Positions 16,371 through 25,487 are shown, counted from the first letter of the stretch. The stretch: 46,170 nt of DNA from Alphaproteobacteria bacterium (GCA_024642465.1 JAHEBA010000015.1:1-46170), one strand, 5' to 3'. Notes: generated by a model not told the origin, from the sequence alone. Program-made: numbers and translations.

Positions 16371-17375
16371 ATGCCCACCCTCAGCCTATCCGACATCGAT
16401 GCTCTCGCTCGGGCCGCCCTGGCCGGTTCAGGCGCTGAGGGCATCCAGCTTGAGCAGACCACGTCGGCCATCGTGGAGGCCGAGGCCGACGGCATTCGCA
16501 CGGTCGGGCTGGGATATCTGCCGACCTATTGCGAGCACCTGCGCTGCGGCAAGGTGAACGGCAAGGCTCGGCCCAGCCATGAGCAGGTGGCGCCGTCGGC
16601 CATTGCCAGCGATGCGCGGCAAGGTTTTTCGTTCGCAGCCTTTCACGAAGCAATGAACGATTTTCATCACCTTGCCCATGCGCAGGGCGTCGCCGCGCTG
16701 GCAATTCGCAATTCCACGTCTGCCGGCGTGCTGGGCTGGTTCGTGGAGCGCACCGCCAAGGCCGGGCTGATTGGCCTGTGTTTCGCCAACTCGTCGGCGC
16801 TGATGGCGCCTTATGGCGGCAAGCACCGGTTCTTCGGCACCAACCCGCTGGCTTACTCGGTGCCGCGCGGCAACGGGCTGCCGCCACTTATTGCCGACAT
16901 GGCGACGTCGCAGGTGGCATATGTGACGGTCAAGGACCATGCCGGGAAGGGCAAGCCCATCCCGCTTGGCTGGGGCGTGGACAGGGACGGCAAGCCCACC
17001 ACGGACCCGAATGATGTTCTGAACGGCGGCGCGATGGCGCCGGCGGGCGGATACAAGGGCATGCTGCTGGCGCTGCTGGTGGACGTGCTTGCGGGCGGCC
17101 TGGCCGGTCCCAACTTCGCCTTTCAGGCGACGTCGTTCGGCAGCAACGAGGGCGGCCCGCCGGACGTCGGCCAGTTTCTGCTGGCCATTGCGCCCCAGGC
17201 ATTCGGCAATCATGGCGACTTTTCCGAGCGGCTGGAGGTGATGCTGGACGCGTTGGGGCAGGATGAGGGGGTGCGGCTTCCGGCAGACAGCCGATGGGCC
17301 AACCGGGAGAAGGCGGCGCAAGACGGCATCGAGGTGCCGGACAGCCTTGTCGAAACTCTCGAGGCTTACGCCTGA
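16371..17375 (+). CDS. Ldh2-family (malate/L-lactate/ureidoglycolate dehydrogenase-like) protein
   Basis: 334 residues, the length and motif order of Ldh2 enzymes, e.g. EADGI..LPTY near 37-51, APYGG, FGTNPLAYSVP, and APAGGYKGMLLALLVDVL. These enzymes use NAD(P)H to interconvert 2-oxo and 2-hydroxy acids. The canonical SHG near residue 44 reads R-T-V-G, so the conserved His is Val, and the NH motif near residue 116 reads STSAG. Both conserved His residues therefore seem absent; a non-dehydrogenase role or an atypical substrate is possible. It starts 82 bp from the enolase-superfamily gene, divergently. Confidence 0.83.
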   Translation: MPTLSLSDIDALARAALAGSGAEGIQLEQTTSAIVEAEADGIRTVGLGYLPTYCEHLRCGKVNGKARPSHEQVAPSAIASDARQGFSFAAFHEAMNDFHHLAHAQGVAALAIRNSTSAGVLGWFVERTAKAGLIGLCFANSSALMAPYGGKHRFFGTNPLAYSVPRGNGLPPLIADMATSQVAYVTVKDHAGKGKPIPLGWGVDRDGKPTTDPNDVLNGGAMAPAGGYKGMLLALLVDVLAGGLAGPNFAFQATSFGSNEGGPPDVGQFLLAIAPQAFGNHGDFSERLEVMLDALGQDEGVRLPADSRWANREKAAQDGIEVPDSLVETLEAYA

Positions 17376-18805
17376 AGCAGTCCGGCAAGTTTCCGGCTGG
17401 CCGCATCAAGCTCGGTTTCGTCAAAGCCGGAATAACCCATCAGCAAGCCCTGCATCCGCGCCGTGCCGTGGCAGAACGAAGAAAGTGGCCTGAGTAACAG
17501 GCAGTTGCGCGGGGTAAGTTCACACAGTTCAACGTCGTTCATCCTCGCGGCCAGCTCACAGGTGAAATGCGCCGTCAGGTGCATGCCGCCTGCCTCCGGC
17601 TCAACCTCCAGCAGCCCGTCAAGATGCGTTCGCATTGCTTCCACGAGCGCCTGCTGACGGGCCGCATAGATGCGCCGCATGCGGCGGATGTGGGTGGCGA
17701 AGCGGCCTGACAACATGAACTGCGCCAGGGCGGGTTGAGCAACGGCCGAGGCCAGCGCGCCGCGCGTGTCGAGGATGTGCAGCACCCGGCCGGTCAATGC
17801 AGGCGGCAAGACCAGATAGCCAAGCCGCAAGGCAGGCGAGAACACCTTGGAGAACGATCCCAGGTAGATTACTCGGTCCTTGCCGCCGAGACCCTTCATG
17901 GCCGGCAGCGGCGTGCCGCGATAGCGGTATTCGCTGTCGAAATCGTCTTCCACGACAAGTGCATCGTGACGGCCGGCCCAGGAGATCAGGTCCAGGCGGC
18001 GGGCCAGCGGCATCGAGCTGCCGAGCGGATAGTGCCGGGACGGCGTCACGATCGCCAGGCTCGCGGGTGGCAACTTCAACGGGTCAAGACCATTGCGGTC
18101 TACAGGTTGCGGCAGCACCGTCGCGCCGGCAGACGTGAGCATGCCGTAGAACAGTCCGTAGCCGGGGTCTTCAAGCACCACCCGCTTGCCCTGCAGGTCC
18201 AGCGCCTCGACGAGCAGTTGCACTGCATCGGCACCACCCGCCGTCACCACCACGTCGTGCGGCTGGCAGGCCAGTCCGCGCCATTCGAACAGGTGGCGGG
18301 CAATGGCTTCGCGAAGCGAGCCGTGCCCTGCCGGTGAAAGCTGGCTGAAGCCGGATGGCCCCTGTTCACGCCAGCTCCGTTCAAGCAGTTTGGACCATTC
18401 TTCATGGGGGAACAGACGGTCATCCAGCGCAGCGGGCTGAAACGGCATCGCGCCCGCCTTGCATCTGGGCAGCGGCGTTATGGTGTGAGCTGCCTGCGGC
18501 CGGCTGCTTTTGAGGATATTGTCAGGAAGGTCCGGCACCACGAACACCCCCTGCCCATGGCGGCCTTCGGCATACCCTTCGGCCACCAGTTGGTCCATCG
18601 CCGTGGTGACGGTGATACGCGACACGCCAAGATCCCTGGCAAGGGCCCTGCTGGCCGGCAGGCGCTCATCCGGTTCAATGCGCCCGGACAGGATCAGGTC
18701 GCGCAACTGCGAGGTCAACTGGACATGCAGCGGCTGGTCAGCTGTCTTGTCCAGGCTGAGCGCGGCTATGGCGGTGTTCCCAGTGGCCTTATCAAAAATT
18801 GTCAT
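17366..18805 (-). CDS. MocR/PdxR-type regulator: GntR HTH fused to an aminotransferase-like domain
   Basis: 479 residues. A GntR winged helix (about 23-92, with PASRALARDLGVSRITV) is joined by a linker to a fold-type I aminotransferase domain (about 120-479). The Schiff-base Lys is K320 in GSFSKVFSP, and EDDFDSEYRY (286-295) is the usual Asp/Tyr segment. Such proteins sense PLP or an amino-compound aldimine and bind direct repeats. The start is the ATG at 18803-18805; the frame is open further but non-conserved. It is divergent from three flavin/PLP-type split-barrel genes, so these are probably its targets (inference). Confidence 0.9.
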   Translation of the reverse strand: MTIFDKATGNTAIAALSLDKTADQPLHVQLTSQLRDLILSGRIEPDERLPASRALARDLGVSRITVTTAMDQLVAEGYAEGRHGQGVFVVPDLPDNILKSSRPQAAHTITPLPRCKAGAMPFQPAALDDRLFPHEEWSKLLERSWREQGPSGFSQLSPAGHGSLREAIARHLFEWRGLACQPHDVVVTAGGADAVQLLVEALDLQGKRVVLEDPGYGLFYGMLTSAGATVLPQPVDRNGLDPLKLPPASLAIVTPSRHYPLGSSMPLARRLDLISWAGRHDALVVEDDFDSEYRYRGTPLPAMKGLGGKDRVIYLGSFSKVFSPALRLGYLVLPPALTGRVLHILDTRGALASAVAQPALAQFMLSGRFATHIRRMRRIYAARQQALVEAMRTHLDGLLEVEPEAGGMHLTAHFTCELAARMNDVELCELTPRNCLLLRPLSSFCHGTARMQGLLMGYSGFDETELDAASRKLAGLLQA

Positions 18806-18810
18806 ATTGG

Positions 18811-18835
18811 ATATTTCTCTATAGCCATATTTCTC
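18811..18835. promoter_or_regulatory. Direct-repeat operator candidate for the MocR regulator
   Basis: The 9-base repeat ATATTTCTC occurs at 18811-18819 and 18827-18835, 16 bp centre to centre, just upstream of the MocR start. The flanks extend the similarity (CATATT elements). MocR regulators bind direct rather than inverted repeats, so this fits as the control site for the divergent promoters. Confidence 0.5.
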
Positions 18836-18877
18836 GTCATCTGGCGACTGGTCAAACAGTTTTGGAAGGCACCAGCA

Positions 18878-19534
18878 ATCGCACAAAGAACCAATGCACC
18901 GAACGAGCGAACCCGGCTGCGCCGCTTGAACCAGCGTGGTGCATACGATGAGGGTGCAGTTCACGCAGTGCTGGACGCGCAGCCGCTATGCCATGTGGGT
19001 TACGTGCTGGACGGAGCACCGCAGGTCACGCCAACCTTGCAGTGGCGCGAGGGCGATCACGTCTACTGGCATGGCTCATCCGCCAGCCGGTTCCTGCGCG
19101 CAGCGGTCGCCAACCCGGTATGCATGACCGTAACGTTGTGGGACGGCATGGTGCTGGCGCGCTCCGGCTTTCACCACTCGGCCAACTACCGGTCGTGCAT
19201 GGCATTCGGCACCGCGGAGATCGTCGACGATCCGACCTACAAGGAAGCAAGTCTGGAAGCCATGTTCGAACGCTGGTTTCCAGGCCGCTGGCCGATGCTC
19301 AGGCCGATGACAACACAGGAGGTGAAGACAACGACGGTGCTGCGGCTACCGCTGGACGAGGCGCCAGTAAAAGTCCGCAACGGCCCGCCGGTTGAAGATG
19401 AGGAGGATCATGCGCTGCCTGTCTGGGCAGGCGTGGTGCCATTGAGTATCGTGGCCGGCGAGCCGGTTGACGATCCGCGCAACGTCCACGGCGTCACTGC
19501 GCCTGATCATGCCGTCAAGTTCAAGGCCGGCTAG
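18878..19534 (+). CDS. NimA-like FMN-binding split-barrel protein with non-canonical start
   Basis: About 218 residues from the proposed start. The N-terminal ERTRLRRLNQRGAYD, then PLCHVGYVLDG and a long barrel, match the NimA/flavin-nucleotide-binding PPOX-like family. There is no in-frame ATG, GTG or TTG upstream of the conserved ERTRLRR stretch except at the far end of an open frame (18404). A GGAAGG (18864-18869) lies eight bases before an in-frame ATC (18878), which would give a normal-length start. The first canonical in-frame start is a TTG at 18926, which would remove ERTRLRR. This may be a rare start, a mutated ATG or a sequencing error. Divergent from the MocR gene. Confidence 0.72.
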   Translation: MAQRTNAPNERTRLRRLNQRGAYDEGAVHAVLDAQPLCHVGYVLDGAPQVTPTLQWREGDHVYWHGSSASRFLRAAVANPVCMTVTLWDGMVLARSGFHHSANYRSCMAFGTAEIVDDPTYKEASLEAMFERWFPGRWPMLRPMTTQEVKTTTVLRLPLDEAPVKVRNGPPVEDEEDHALPVWAGVVPLSIVAGEPVDDPRNVHGVTAPDHAVKFKAG

Positions 19535-19548
19535 AAGGAGATGCGACC

Positions 19549-19995
19549 GTGCTGACAGCTGAAATGCAGGCAATCATCACCACGCATTCGTGCGGGTTCG
19601 TCGCCACCATCGATGCGGACGGGCGGCCCGCCGTGTCACCGAAGGCGACCTTCGTGGTGATTGACGATTGCACCATTGCCTGCGGCAATATCCGCTCGCC
19701 CGGCACGGCTCGGAACCTGCGCGCGAATGCCGGTTGTGAGGTATGCTTCCTGGATCCGCTGGCCCGCAAGGCGGTGCGCGTCAGGGCCTCGGGCTCGGTG
19801 GTTCAAAGGGCTGCGGCAGCGCCTGACCTGGTGTCGCAATTCGAGCAGGCCTGGGCCTATTACCTGCCGCACATGACCGGCTTCTTCGTGTTTGACATTG
19901 CAAATGCCGAACTGGTGCTGTCGCCAGCCTATGACTACGGGCATACGCAAGACGAACTGATGGCCAGCAACAAGGCCAAGATGGCTGCCCTTTAA
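19549..19995 (+). CDS. Small PPOX-family split-barrel protein
   Basis: 148 residues from a GTG at 19549, with AAGGAG eight bases upstream. The fold signature SCGFVATIDADGRPAVSPKATFVV is that of pyridoxamine 5'-phosphate oxidase-related proteins that bind FMN or F420. The role is unknown. It follows the NimA-like gene by 14 bp and precedes the PaiB-like gene by 12 bp, so the three are cotranscribed and probably respond to the divergent MocR regulator. The ATG at 19541 is out of frame and too close to the ribosome site. Confidence 0.85.
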   Translation: MLTAEMQAIITTHSCGFVATIDADGRPAVSPKATFVVIDDCTIACGNIRSPGTARNLRANAGCEVCFLDPLARKAVRVRASGSVVQRAAAAPDLVSQFEQAWAYYLPHMTGFFVFDIANAELVLSPAYDYGHTQDELMASNKAKMAAL

Positions 19996-20007
19996 GGAGC
20001 ACGAAGC

Positions 20008-20667
20008 TTGTCAGATCGCATCTACGCCAAGCCTGACTGGCGCGAAACCCGGTTGCCCGTCCTCAGCGATGCCATGACGTCGATCCGGCTGGCGGCGCTG
20101 GTGTCTGCAGCACCGGACGGGTTGAAGATCACCCACCTGCCGCTTTCGGTGCGTCAACAGGCCGATGGCAGCCTGCGCCTGGCCGGGCACTTTGCAAGGG
20201 CCAACGATCACTGGAAGCTGCTCCAGGACGGTGCCTTGCCAACTGCGGCGATCTTCCAGGGACCGCACGCCTACATCTCGCCATCCAACTACGCGACCAA
20301 GCAGGAAACCGGAAAGGTGGTGCCGACCTGGGCCTACATCGTGGTGCATGCGCACGGTGCTGCACGAACAATTGACGACCGGCAATGGCTGCTGGAGCTG
20401 GTGAATGAGCTTACCAACCAGCACGAAACGATGCGCGAGGCACCCTGGCAGGTGTCGGACGCGCCGGACGATTATGTCGAGGTCATGCTGCGCGGTATCG
20501 TGGGAGTCGAGATGGACGTCGAGCGGCTGGAAGGTGTCTGGAAACTCAACCAGCACCGCCCGATGGCGGACCGGCAAAGCACGGTGACCGGATTGACTGG
20601 ATCAGGCAGCGAGCAGGACCGGGCAATCGGGGAAGCCATGCAACAGGTGCTGGACAGCAATACCTGA
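20008..20667 (+). CDS. PaiB-like FMN-binding split-barrel protein
   Basis: 219 residues from a TTG at 20008 with AAGGAG upstream. Family signatures: LAALVSAAPDGLKITHLPL, GHFARANDHWK, FQGPHAYISPSNYATKQETG, VVPTWAYIVVHAHG. PaiB proteins are annotated as FMN-binding negative regulators, originally of protease and sporulation genes in Bacillus, but the enzymatic role is open. It is the third and last gene of the split-barrel operon; a 78-bp gap with a weak CCGGG-TAT-CCCGG hairpin (about 20690) precedes the M20 gene. Confidence 0.88.
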   Translation: MSDRIYAKPDWRETRLPVLSDAMTSIRLAALVSAAPDGLKITHLPLSVRQQADGSLRLAGHFARANDHWKLLQDGALPTAAIFQGPHAYISPSNYATKQETGKVVPTWAYIVVHAHGAARTIDDRQWLLELVNELTNQHETMREAPWQVSDAPDDYVEVMLRGIVGVEMDVERLEGVWKLNQHRPMADRQSTVTGLTGSGSEQDRAIGEAMQQVLDSNT

Positions 20668-20745
20668 ACGCACGCCACCGTCGTTGACCGGGTATCCCGG
20701 ACGGTCGATGCTCGCTGACAACGGCCCTCTCAAAAGGAGCAACGC

Positions 20746-22032
20746 ATGGCGCTCGATAGCCAACTCACCATGGACATTCTCGCAGCAGTGGAGGCGGAGT
20801 TTGAGAAGCAGGTTGCATTCACAGAAGAGTTGATCCGGTTCCCTTCCCTGCGCGGGCAGGAGCATACTGCGCAAGATTTCCTGTTCAGCGAGTTGAAAGC
20901 TCGCGGACTGGCAATGGACCGGTGGGCAATAGACATCGCCGACATAGAGAACCATCCCGGATTTTCGCCGGTGAAGGTAGACTACGCCAACGCCATCAAC
21001 GTGGTGGGCACGCACCGCCCGCGCGAAGAGACCGGCAAGTCCCTCATCCTCAACGGCCACATGGACGTTGTCCCAGTTGGACCACTGGACATGTGGACGC
21101 GTCCGCCGTTCGAGCCGTGGCGCGACGGCGACTGGCTCTATGGCCGCGGCGGCGCCGACATGAAGGCCGGCATTGCCGCCAACATCTTCGCGCTCGATGC
21201 CCTGAAATCACTTGGCTACCAGCCCGCCGCAACGGTGCACGTGCAGTCGGTGACGGAAGAAGAGTGCACTGGCAATGGCGCACTTTCCGCGCTGGTGCGC
21301 GGGTACCGGGCGGATGCGGCGATCATCCCGGAACCGGAAGACGACAAGCTAGTGCGGGCCAATGTGGGCGTGATCTGGTTCAAGGTGCACATGCGCGGGC
21401 TGCCGGTCCATGTGCGCGAGGCAGGCGCAGGCGCCAATGCCATCGAGACCAGCTTCGAGATTATGAGGGCCCTGCGCGGACTGGAAGCGGATTGGAATTC
21501 TCGCCAGAAAGACCATCGCTATTTCGAGGACTACAACCACCCGATCAACCTCAACTTCGGCAAGATCGCGGGGGGCGACTGGGCCTCATCCGTGCCGGCA
21601 TGGTGCTCGTTCGATTGCCGCATCTCGATCTATCCCGGCGTCGACCCGCGTGATGCCGCGCGCGAGATCGAGGCCTGCGTACGCAATGCAGCGCTTGCCA
21701 ATGCCTTCCTGTCCAACAATCCGCCGGAGGTGGAATTCAACGGTTTCTTCGCTGAGGGCTACGTGCTGGAGGAAGGCTCCGAGGCCGAGGCCACGCTGGG
21801 CCGCGCCCATGCGGCAGCCTACGGCAAGTCGCTGGAGACGATGATCACGCCGGGTTATCTGGATGGCCGCGTGTTTGTGCTCTATGGCGACGTTCCGTGC
21901 CTGGTTTACGGTCCCTACTCGGAGAACATCCACGGCTTCGACGAGCGCGTTTCACTCTCGTCGGTCAAGCGGGTCACCGGTTCCATTGCGCTGTTCATCG
22001 CTGAATGGTGTGGGCTGGAAAGAGCGGGCTAG
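20746..22032 (+). CDS. M20 metallopeptidase (ArgE/DapE-type deacylase)
   Basis: 428 residues. Metal ligands H105 and D107 (NGHMDVVP), bridging D138 (GRGGADMKAG), catalytic E171 and ligand E172 (VTEEECTG) are all in place. Family members hydrolyse N-acyl or peptide bonds of amino acids (acetylornithine deacetylase, succinyl-diaminopimelate desuccinylase). The substrate cannot be fixed. A strong AAAAGGAG precedes the ATG at 20746. It converges with the ion-channel gene; the two stop codons overlap at 22029-22032. Confidence 0.9.
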   Translation: MALDSQLTMDILAAVEAEFEKQVAFTEELIRFPSLRGQEHTAQDFLFSELKARGLAMDRWAIDIADIENHPGFSPVKVDYANAINVVGTHRPREETGKSLILNGHMDVVPVGPLDMWTRPPFEPWRDGDWLYGRGGADMKAGIAANIFALDALKSLGYQPAATVHVQSVTEEECTGNGALSALVRGYRADAAIIPEPEDDKLVRANVGVIWFKVHMRGLPVHVREAGAGANAIETSFEIMRALRGLEADWNSRQKDHRYFEDYNHPINLNFGKIAGGDWASSVPAWCSFDCRISIYPGVDPRDAAREIEACVRNAALANAFLSNNPPEVEFNGFFAEGYVLEEGSEAEATLGRAHAAAYGKSLETMITPGYLDGRVFVLYGDVPCLVYGPYSENIHGFDERVSLSSVKRVTGSIALFIAEWCGLERAG

Positions 22033-22439
22033 CGGGCCTTCCTGATCAACTCGGTCATGAACGCGGTGGACCAGCCGAACATCAGAAAGCCGTTGGCGCC
22101 GATCATCGCCGACAACAGCCGCCACTCCTCTGGCAATGTGATATCGCCAAACCCGAGCGTGGTGTAGCAGACCAGCGAGAAGTACACTGCGGGTTCGAGC
22201 CGCTGCTCCGCACCCGTCGCCATCAACACAAATGCCCATAGCCAAACGTTTACGGTCATGCCAGCCAACACAAGCAGCATGGCGATGGAAAGGAACACGC
22301 TCGGCCCGTAGCGCCTGAAGCGCCTGTGGCTCCAGGCCAGTACCGGTTCGTGGCGGCGGGTCATCATGGCAAAAACTTCGGCCTGGATGACGACCGTCAC
22401 GACGATGACGATGGAACCTATGGCAAGCTGGGCCAGCAC
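22029..22439 (-). CDS. Two-helix ion-channel protein
   Basis: From a GTG at 22437-22439 it has 136 residues; an ATG-initiated frame upstream to 22550 overlaps the M20 gene and is less likely. Two or three hydrophobic segments flank a pore loop with YTTLGFGD, matching the K+ channel filter TxGFGD, with Leu in place of the usual Val/Ile. It probably forms a small tetrameric K+ channel. Its stop overlaps that of the convergent M20 gene. It is 13 bp past the stop of the upstream M20 gene and likely cotranscribed with it. Confidence 0.78.
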   Translation of the reverse strand: MLAQLAIGSIVIVVTVVIQAEVFAMMTRRHEPVLAWSHRRFRRYGPSVFLSIAMLLVLAGMTVNVWLWAFVLMATGAEQRLEPAVYFSLVCYTTLGFGDITLPEEWRLLSAMIGANGFLMFGWSTAFMTELIRKAR

Positions 22440-22452
22440 GGGCAGATACCGC

Positions 22453-23844
22453 TTATGCCGAGGCCAGTTCGCCGATGATGCGGACCCAGCTTCTGATGCC
22501 CTTGTGGAAGCACTTGAGGTTATATTTCTCGTTGGGCGAATGCAGCGCATCGTCCGGCAGGCCGAAACCGACCAGCAGCGACTTCATGCCGAGGATATCC
22601 TCGAATGACCGCACTACGGGAATAGAGCCGCCGCAGCCCATCATCACGGCCGGTCTGTTCCACTCATCCTCCAGCGCCTTCGCCGCCTTCTTCAGCCACG
22701 GATTGTCCTCTGGGATCTCGATGCCGGGCGAGCCTTCGCCGCGCCCGCCCCAGCGCACCTTGCAGCCGTCCGGCAACCGGTCCTCGATGAACTTGCGGAA
22801 CACCTTGAGCACATGGTCCGGGCCCTGCTGGCCAACCAGGCGCATTGACACCTTCGCGGTGGCTTCGGAGGGGATGACCGTCTTGGTGCCCTTGCCGGTG
22901 TAGCCGCCGAAAATGCCGTTCACTTCCAGCGTCGGACGCGACCAGGTCATCTCCAGCACCGAGCGGCCTTTCTCGCCGGCCGGCGCCGTCAGGCCGATGT
23001 CGCCGAGAAACTTCGCTTCATCGAAATTCAGCCCTTGCCACTGCTTTGCGGTCGCCTCGGGCAGTTCCGGCACGCCATCATAGAAGCCGGGAATTATGAT
23101 GTGGCCGTCGCCGTCGCGCATGTCGGACAGGATCTTCATCAACACATGGATCGGGTTGTGCGCAGCGCCGCCATAAAAGCCCGAATGCAGGTCGATGCGG
23201 GGGCCGACGATGGTGACTTCCTCGTGGGCCAGACCGCGCAGGCGGGTCGAGATGGCGGGCGTATCCGGATCCCACATGCCGGTGTCGCACACCAGCGCCA
23301 CGGCGCGGCTGAGTTCCGCCTTGTTGGCCTTTAAGAACGGATCGAGGCTGGGGCTGCCGGACTCTTCCTCGCCTTCGCATAGCACCGTCACCGAAAAGGG
23401 GAGACGTCCGGTCTCATTGATCCAGGCCCGACTGGCCTCTATGAAGGTCATCAGTTGGCCCTTGTCGTCATTGGCGCCCCGGGCATAGATGCGTTCAATA
23501 CCGTCCGTGCCGGTCACACGTTGCGGCTCGAACGGAGGAGTGTTCCATTTTTCCAGTGGATCGGCTGGCTGGACGTCGTAGTGACCATAGAACAGCACAT
23601 GGGGGCTGCCATCAGGGCCCGCGTAATGCGCGACCACCATCGGGTGGCCCGGCGTGTCGCGCAGGGATGCGTCGAAGCCCATGCCATTGAGATCATCGAC
23701 CAGCCACTGCCCCGCCCGGCGGCACTCGGCCTTGTACTCCGGATCGGTCGAGATGGAGGGAATGCGCAACAGGTCGAACAGCCGCTCAAGGCTTGCATCG
23801 AGGTTGGCGTCGACATGGTCGAGAATGGCGGCGATATCGCTCAT
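22453..23844 (-). CDS. M20 dipeptidase/deacylase
   Basis: 463 residues from the ATG at 23842-23844; the frame is open to 23928 but non-conserved. Metal and catalytic residues: H88, D90 (FYGHYDVQP), D126 (GANDDKGQ), and E159/E160 (CEGEEESG). The C-terminal part carries GCGGSIPV, the oxyanion-type loop of the PepV/CNDP-like dipeptidase branch. Probably hydrolyses dipeptides or acylated amino acids in the cytoplasm. The ion-channel gene follows by 13 bp. It is divergent from the SLC13-type transporter with an 89-bp gap. Confidence 0.9.
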   Translation of the reverse strand: MSDIAAILDHVDANLDASLERLFDLLRIPSISTDPEYKAECRRAGQWLVDDLNGMGFDASLRDTPGHPMVVAHYAGPDGSPHVLFYGHYDVQPADPLEKWNTPPFEPQRVTGTDGIERIYARGANDDKGQLMTFIEASRAWINETGRLPFSVTVLCEGEEESGSPSLDPFLKANKAELSRAVALVCDTGMWDPDTPAISTRLRGLAHEEVTIVGPRIDLHSGFYGGAAHNPIHVLMKILSDMRDGDGHIIIPGFYDGVPELPEATAKQWQGLNFDEAKFLGDIGLTAPAGEKGRSVLEMTWSRPTLEVNGIFGGYTGKGTKTVIPSEATAKVSMRLVGQQGPDHVLKVFRKFIEDRLPDGCKVRWGGRGEGSPGIEIPEDNPWLKKAAKALEDEWNRPAVMMGCGGSIPVVRSFEDILGMKSLLVGFGLPDDALHSPNEKYNLKCFHKGIRSWVRIIGELASA

Positions 23845-23933
23845 CTGGCGGACGTCTCCGGAAGTTACGGGTCTGGGTTGATTGGCGGTGACAGTCTCAC
23901 AACGGCTTCGTGCACCGCAAGAGGCCACGCCGC

Positions 23934-25475
23934 ATGAGTGATGTGCATTTCCAGCTGGCCCGCGACAGCCTGCAGGCCGACTATGGCGAACACCGGCTGC
24001 ACCGGTTGCAGCGGCACGGGTACCAGCGCTGGGTTCACCTCAGGAACCAGATCAATCTCTACTGGTTCTGGGAGCGGCGTTGGTTCTTCATTGCGCTAAT
24101 GCTGTCTTTCGCTTTCCTGCAGACCGGCCCTTACGAGGGGATGTCACGGGAAGGACAGATCGTCCTTACCATGTCGATGTTCGCGACGATCCTGTTCATC
24201 ACCGAGCCGGTGCCGCTGCCAACGGTGGCCTTGCTGATCGTGGTGGGACAGGTGGTGCTGCTGGGAATCGAGTCGACCGAGGTTGCCAAGAGCCTGATGA
24301 CGGACTCTGTCCTGTTCATCATGGGCGCACTGATGCTGGCGGTGGCTGTGGTCAAGCAGAAGCTCGACCGGCGTATAGCCTGGGCCATCGTCAAGGTCAC
24401 CGGCACCAGCACCTTGCGCATCAGTTTCGGCATCACCCTGACCTGCGGGGTGCTCGCCTCGTTCATCGGCGAGCATACGGTGGCGGCAATGATGCTGCCG
24501 GTCGGCATCACGCTGATCTCGCTCACGTCCAATGACCCGAAGAAGGTCAAGAACCTTGCCGCCGTGCTGCTGCTGTCGATCTCCTACGGCTGCGCCATCG
24601 CCGGCATCGGCACGCCATCGGGCGGAGCGCGCAACGCCATCATGATCGGCTATTGGCGCGACTTCTTCTACGACCCCACAAACCCCGAAACACGCCGCTT
24701 CCTCGTCGATTACGTGACCTGGATGATATACGCTTATCCGATATTCCTGGCACAGCTGCCGGTGGTGACCGCCGTGCTGTTCTGGACATTCAAGCCTGAG
24801 TATACCGACCTGTCGCGGGCGGTGACCCGGCTGCGCACCCAGGTGACGCTGGACGGGCCGATCCGCCCGGCACAGTGGATGGCAATCATGCTATTCATCC
24901 TGACGGTCATCGGCTGGATCATGTTTTCCGAGCAACTGGGCCTCGGCATCGTGGCCATTGCAGGCGCGATCGCGTTCCTGGTGGCGGGGCTGGTACGCTG
25001 GGAAGACGTCAACTCGGGCGTCAACTGGGGCGTCGTATTGCTTTATGCGGCGGCGATCTCGCTGGGCGTGCAGATGAAGGATACCGGTGCAGCCGAATGG
25101 GTTGCCCGCAACTTCGTCGAGATGCTGCGGCCAATCGGACTGGCCACCGGGGCGGGCCTCGATGCGGCCATCGCGCTGCTGACGACATTCGTCACCAACA
25201 CCATGACGGCGGGCGCTGCGATTGCGGTGCTGGGGCCGATCGTGCTGAAGACCGCCAGCGCCGGCGGGGCCGACCCGCTGATCGCCGGTTTCATTGCGGC
25301 GATATCGTCTGCCTTTGCCTATATCACGGCGGCGGCGCACCCGGCCTTCACCATCATCTATGCGTCAGGTTTCCTGACCGGCAAGGACTTCCTGAAGTCG
25401 GGCTGGCGGATGACCATCGCCTCCCTGGTGCTGCTGATGGCGTTTGCCTTCCTCTACTGGCCACTGTTGCGCTAG
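23934..25475 (+). CDS. SLC13/DASS-family anion transporter
   Basis: 513 residues with about 11-12 hydrophobic segments. SITPAxG-type and glycine-rich motifs of the divalent anion:Na+ symporter family appear as FITEPVPLPTVAL, GIGTPSGGARNAIMIG, LLTTFVTNTMTAGAAIA. It imports dicarboxylates or sulfate with Na+. About 50 hydrophilic residues precede the first helix. The start is the ATG at 23934 with AGAGG upstream; a GTG at 23910 is also in frame. The stop is 12 bp from the universal stress gene, so transport and stress response appear linked. Confidence 0.88.
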   Translation: MSDVHFQLARDSLQADYGEHRLHRLQRHGYQRWVHLRNQINLYWFWERRWFFIALMLSFAFLQTGPYEGMSREGQIVLTMSMFATILFITEPVPLPTVALLIVVGQVVLLGIESTEVAKSLMTDSVLFIMGALMLAVAVVKQKLDRRIAWAIVKVTGTSTLRISFGITLTCGVLASFIGEHTVAAMMLPVGITLISLTSNDPKKVKNLAAVLLLSISYGCAIAGIGTPSGGARNAIMIGYWRDFFYDPTNPETRRFLVDYVTWMIYAYPIFLAQLPVVTAVLFWTFKPEYTDLSRAVTRLRTQVTLDGPIRPAQWMAIMLFILTVIGWIMFSEQLGLGIVAIAGAIAFLVAGLVRWEDVNSGVNWGVVLLYAAAISLGVQMKDTGAAEWVARNFVEMLRPIGLATGAGLDAAIALLTTFVTNTMTAGAAIAVLGPIVLKTASAGGADPLIAGFIAAISSAFAYITAAAHPAFTIIYASGFLTGKDFLKSGWRMTIASLVLLMAFAFLYWPLLR

Positions 25476-25487
25476 GATGGTTTGGTG

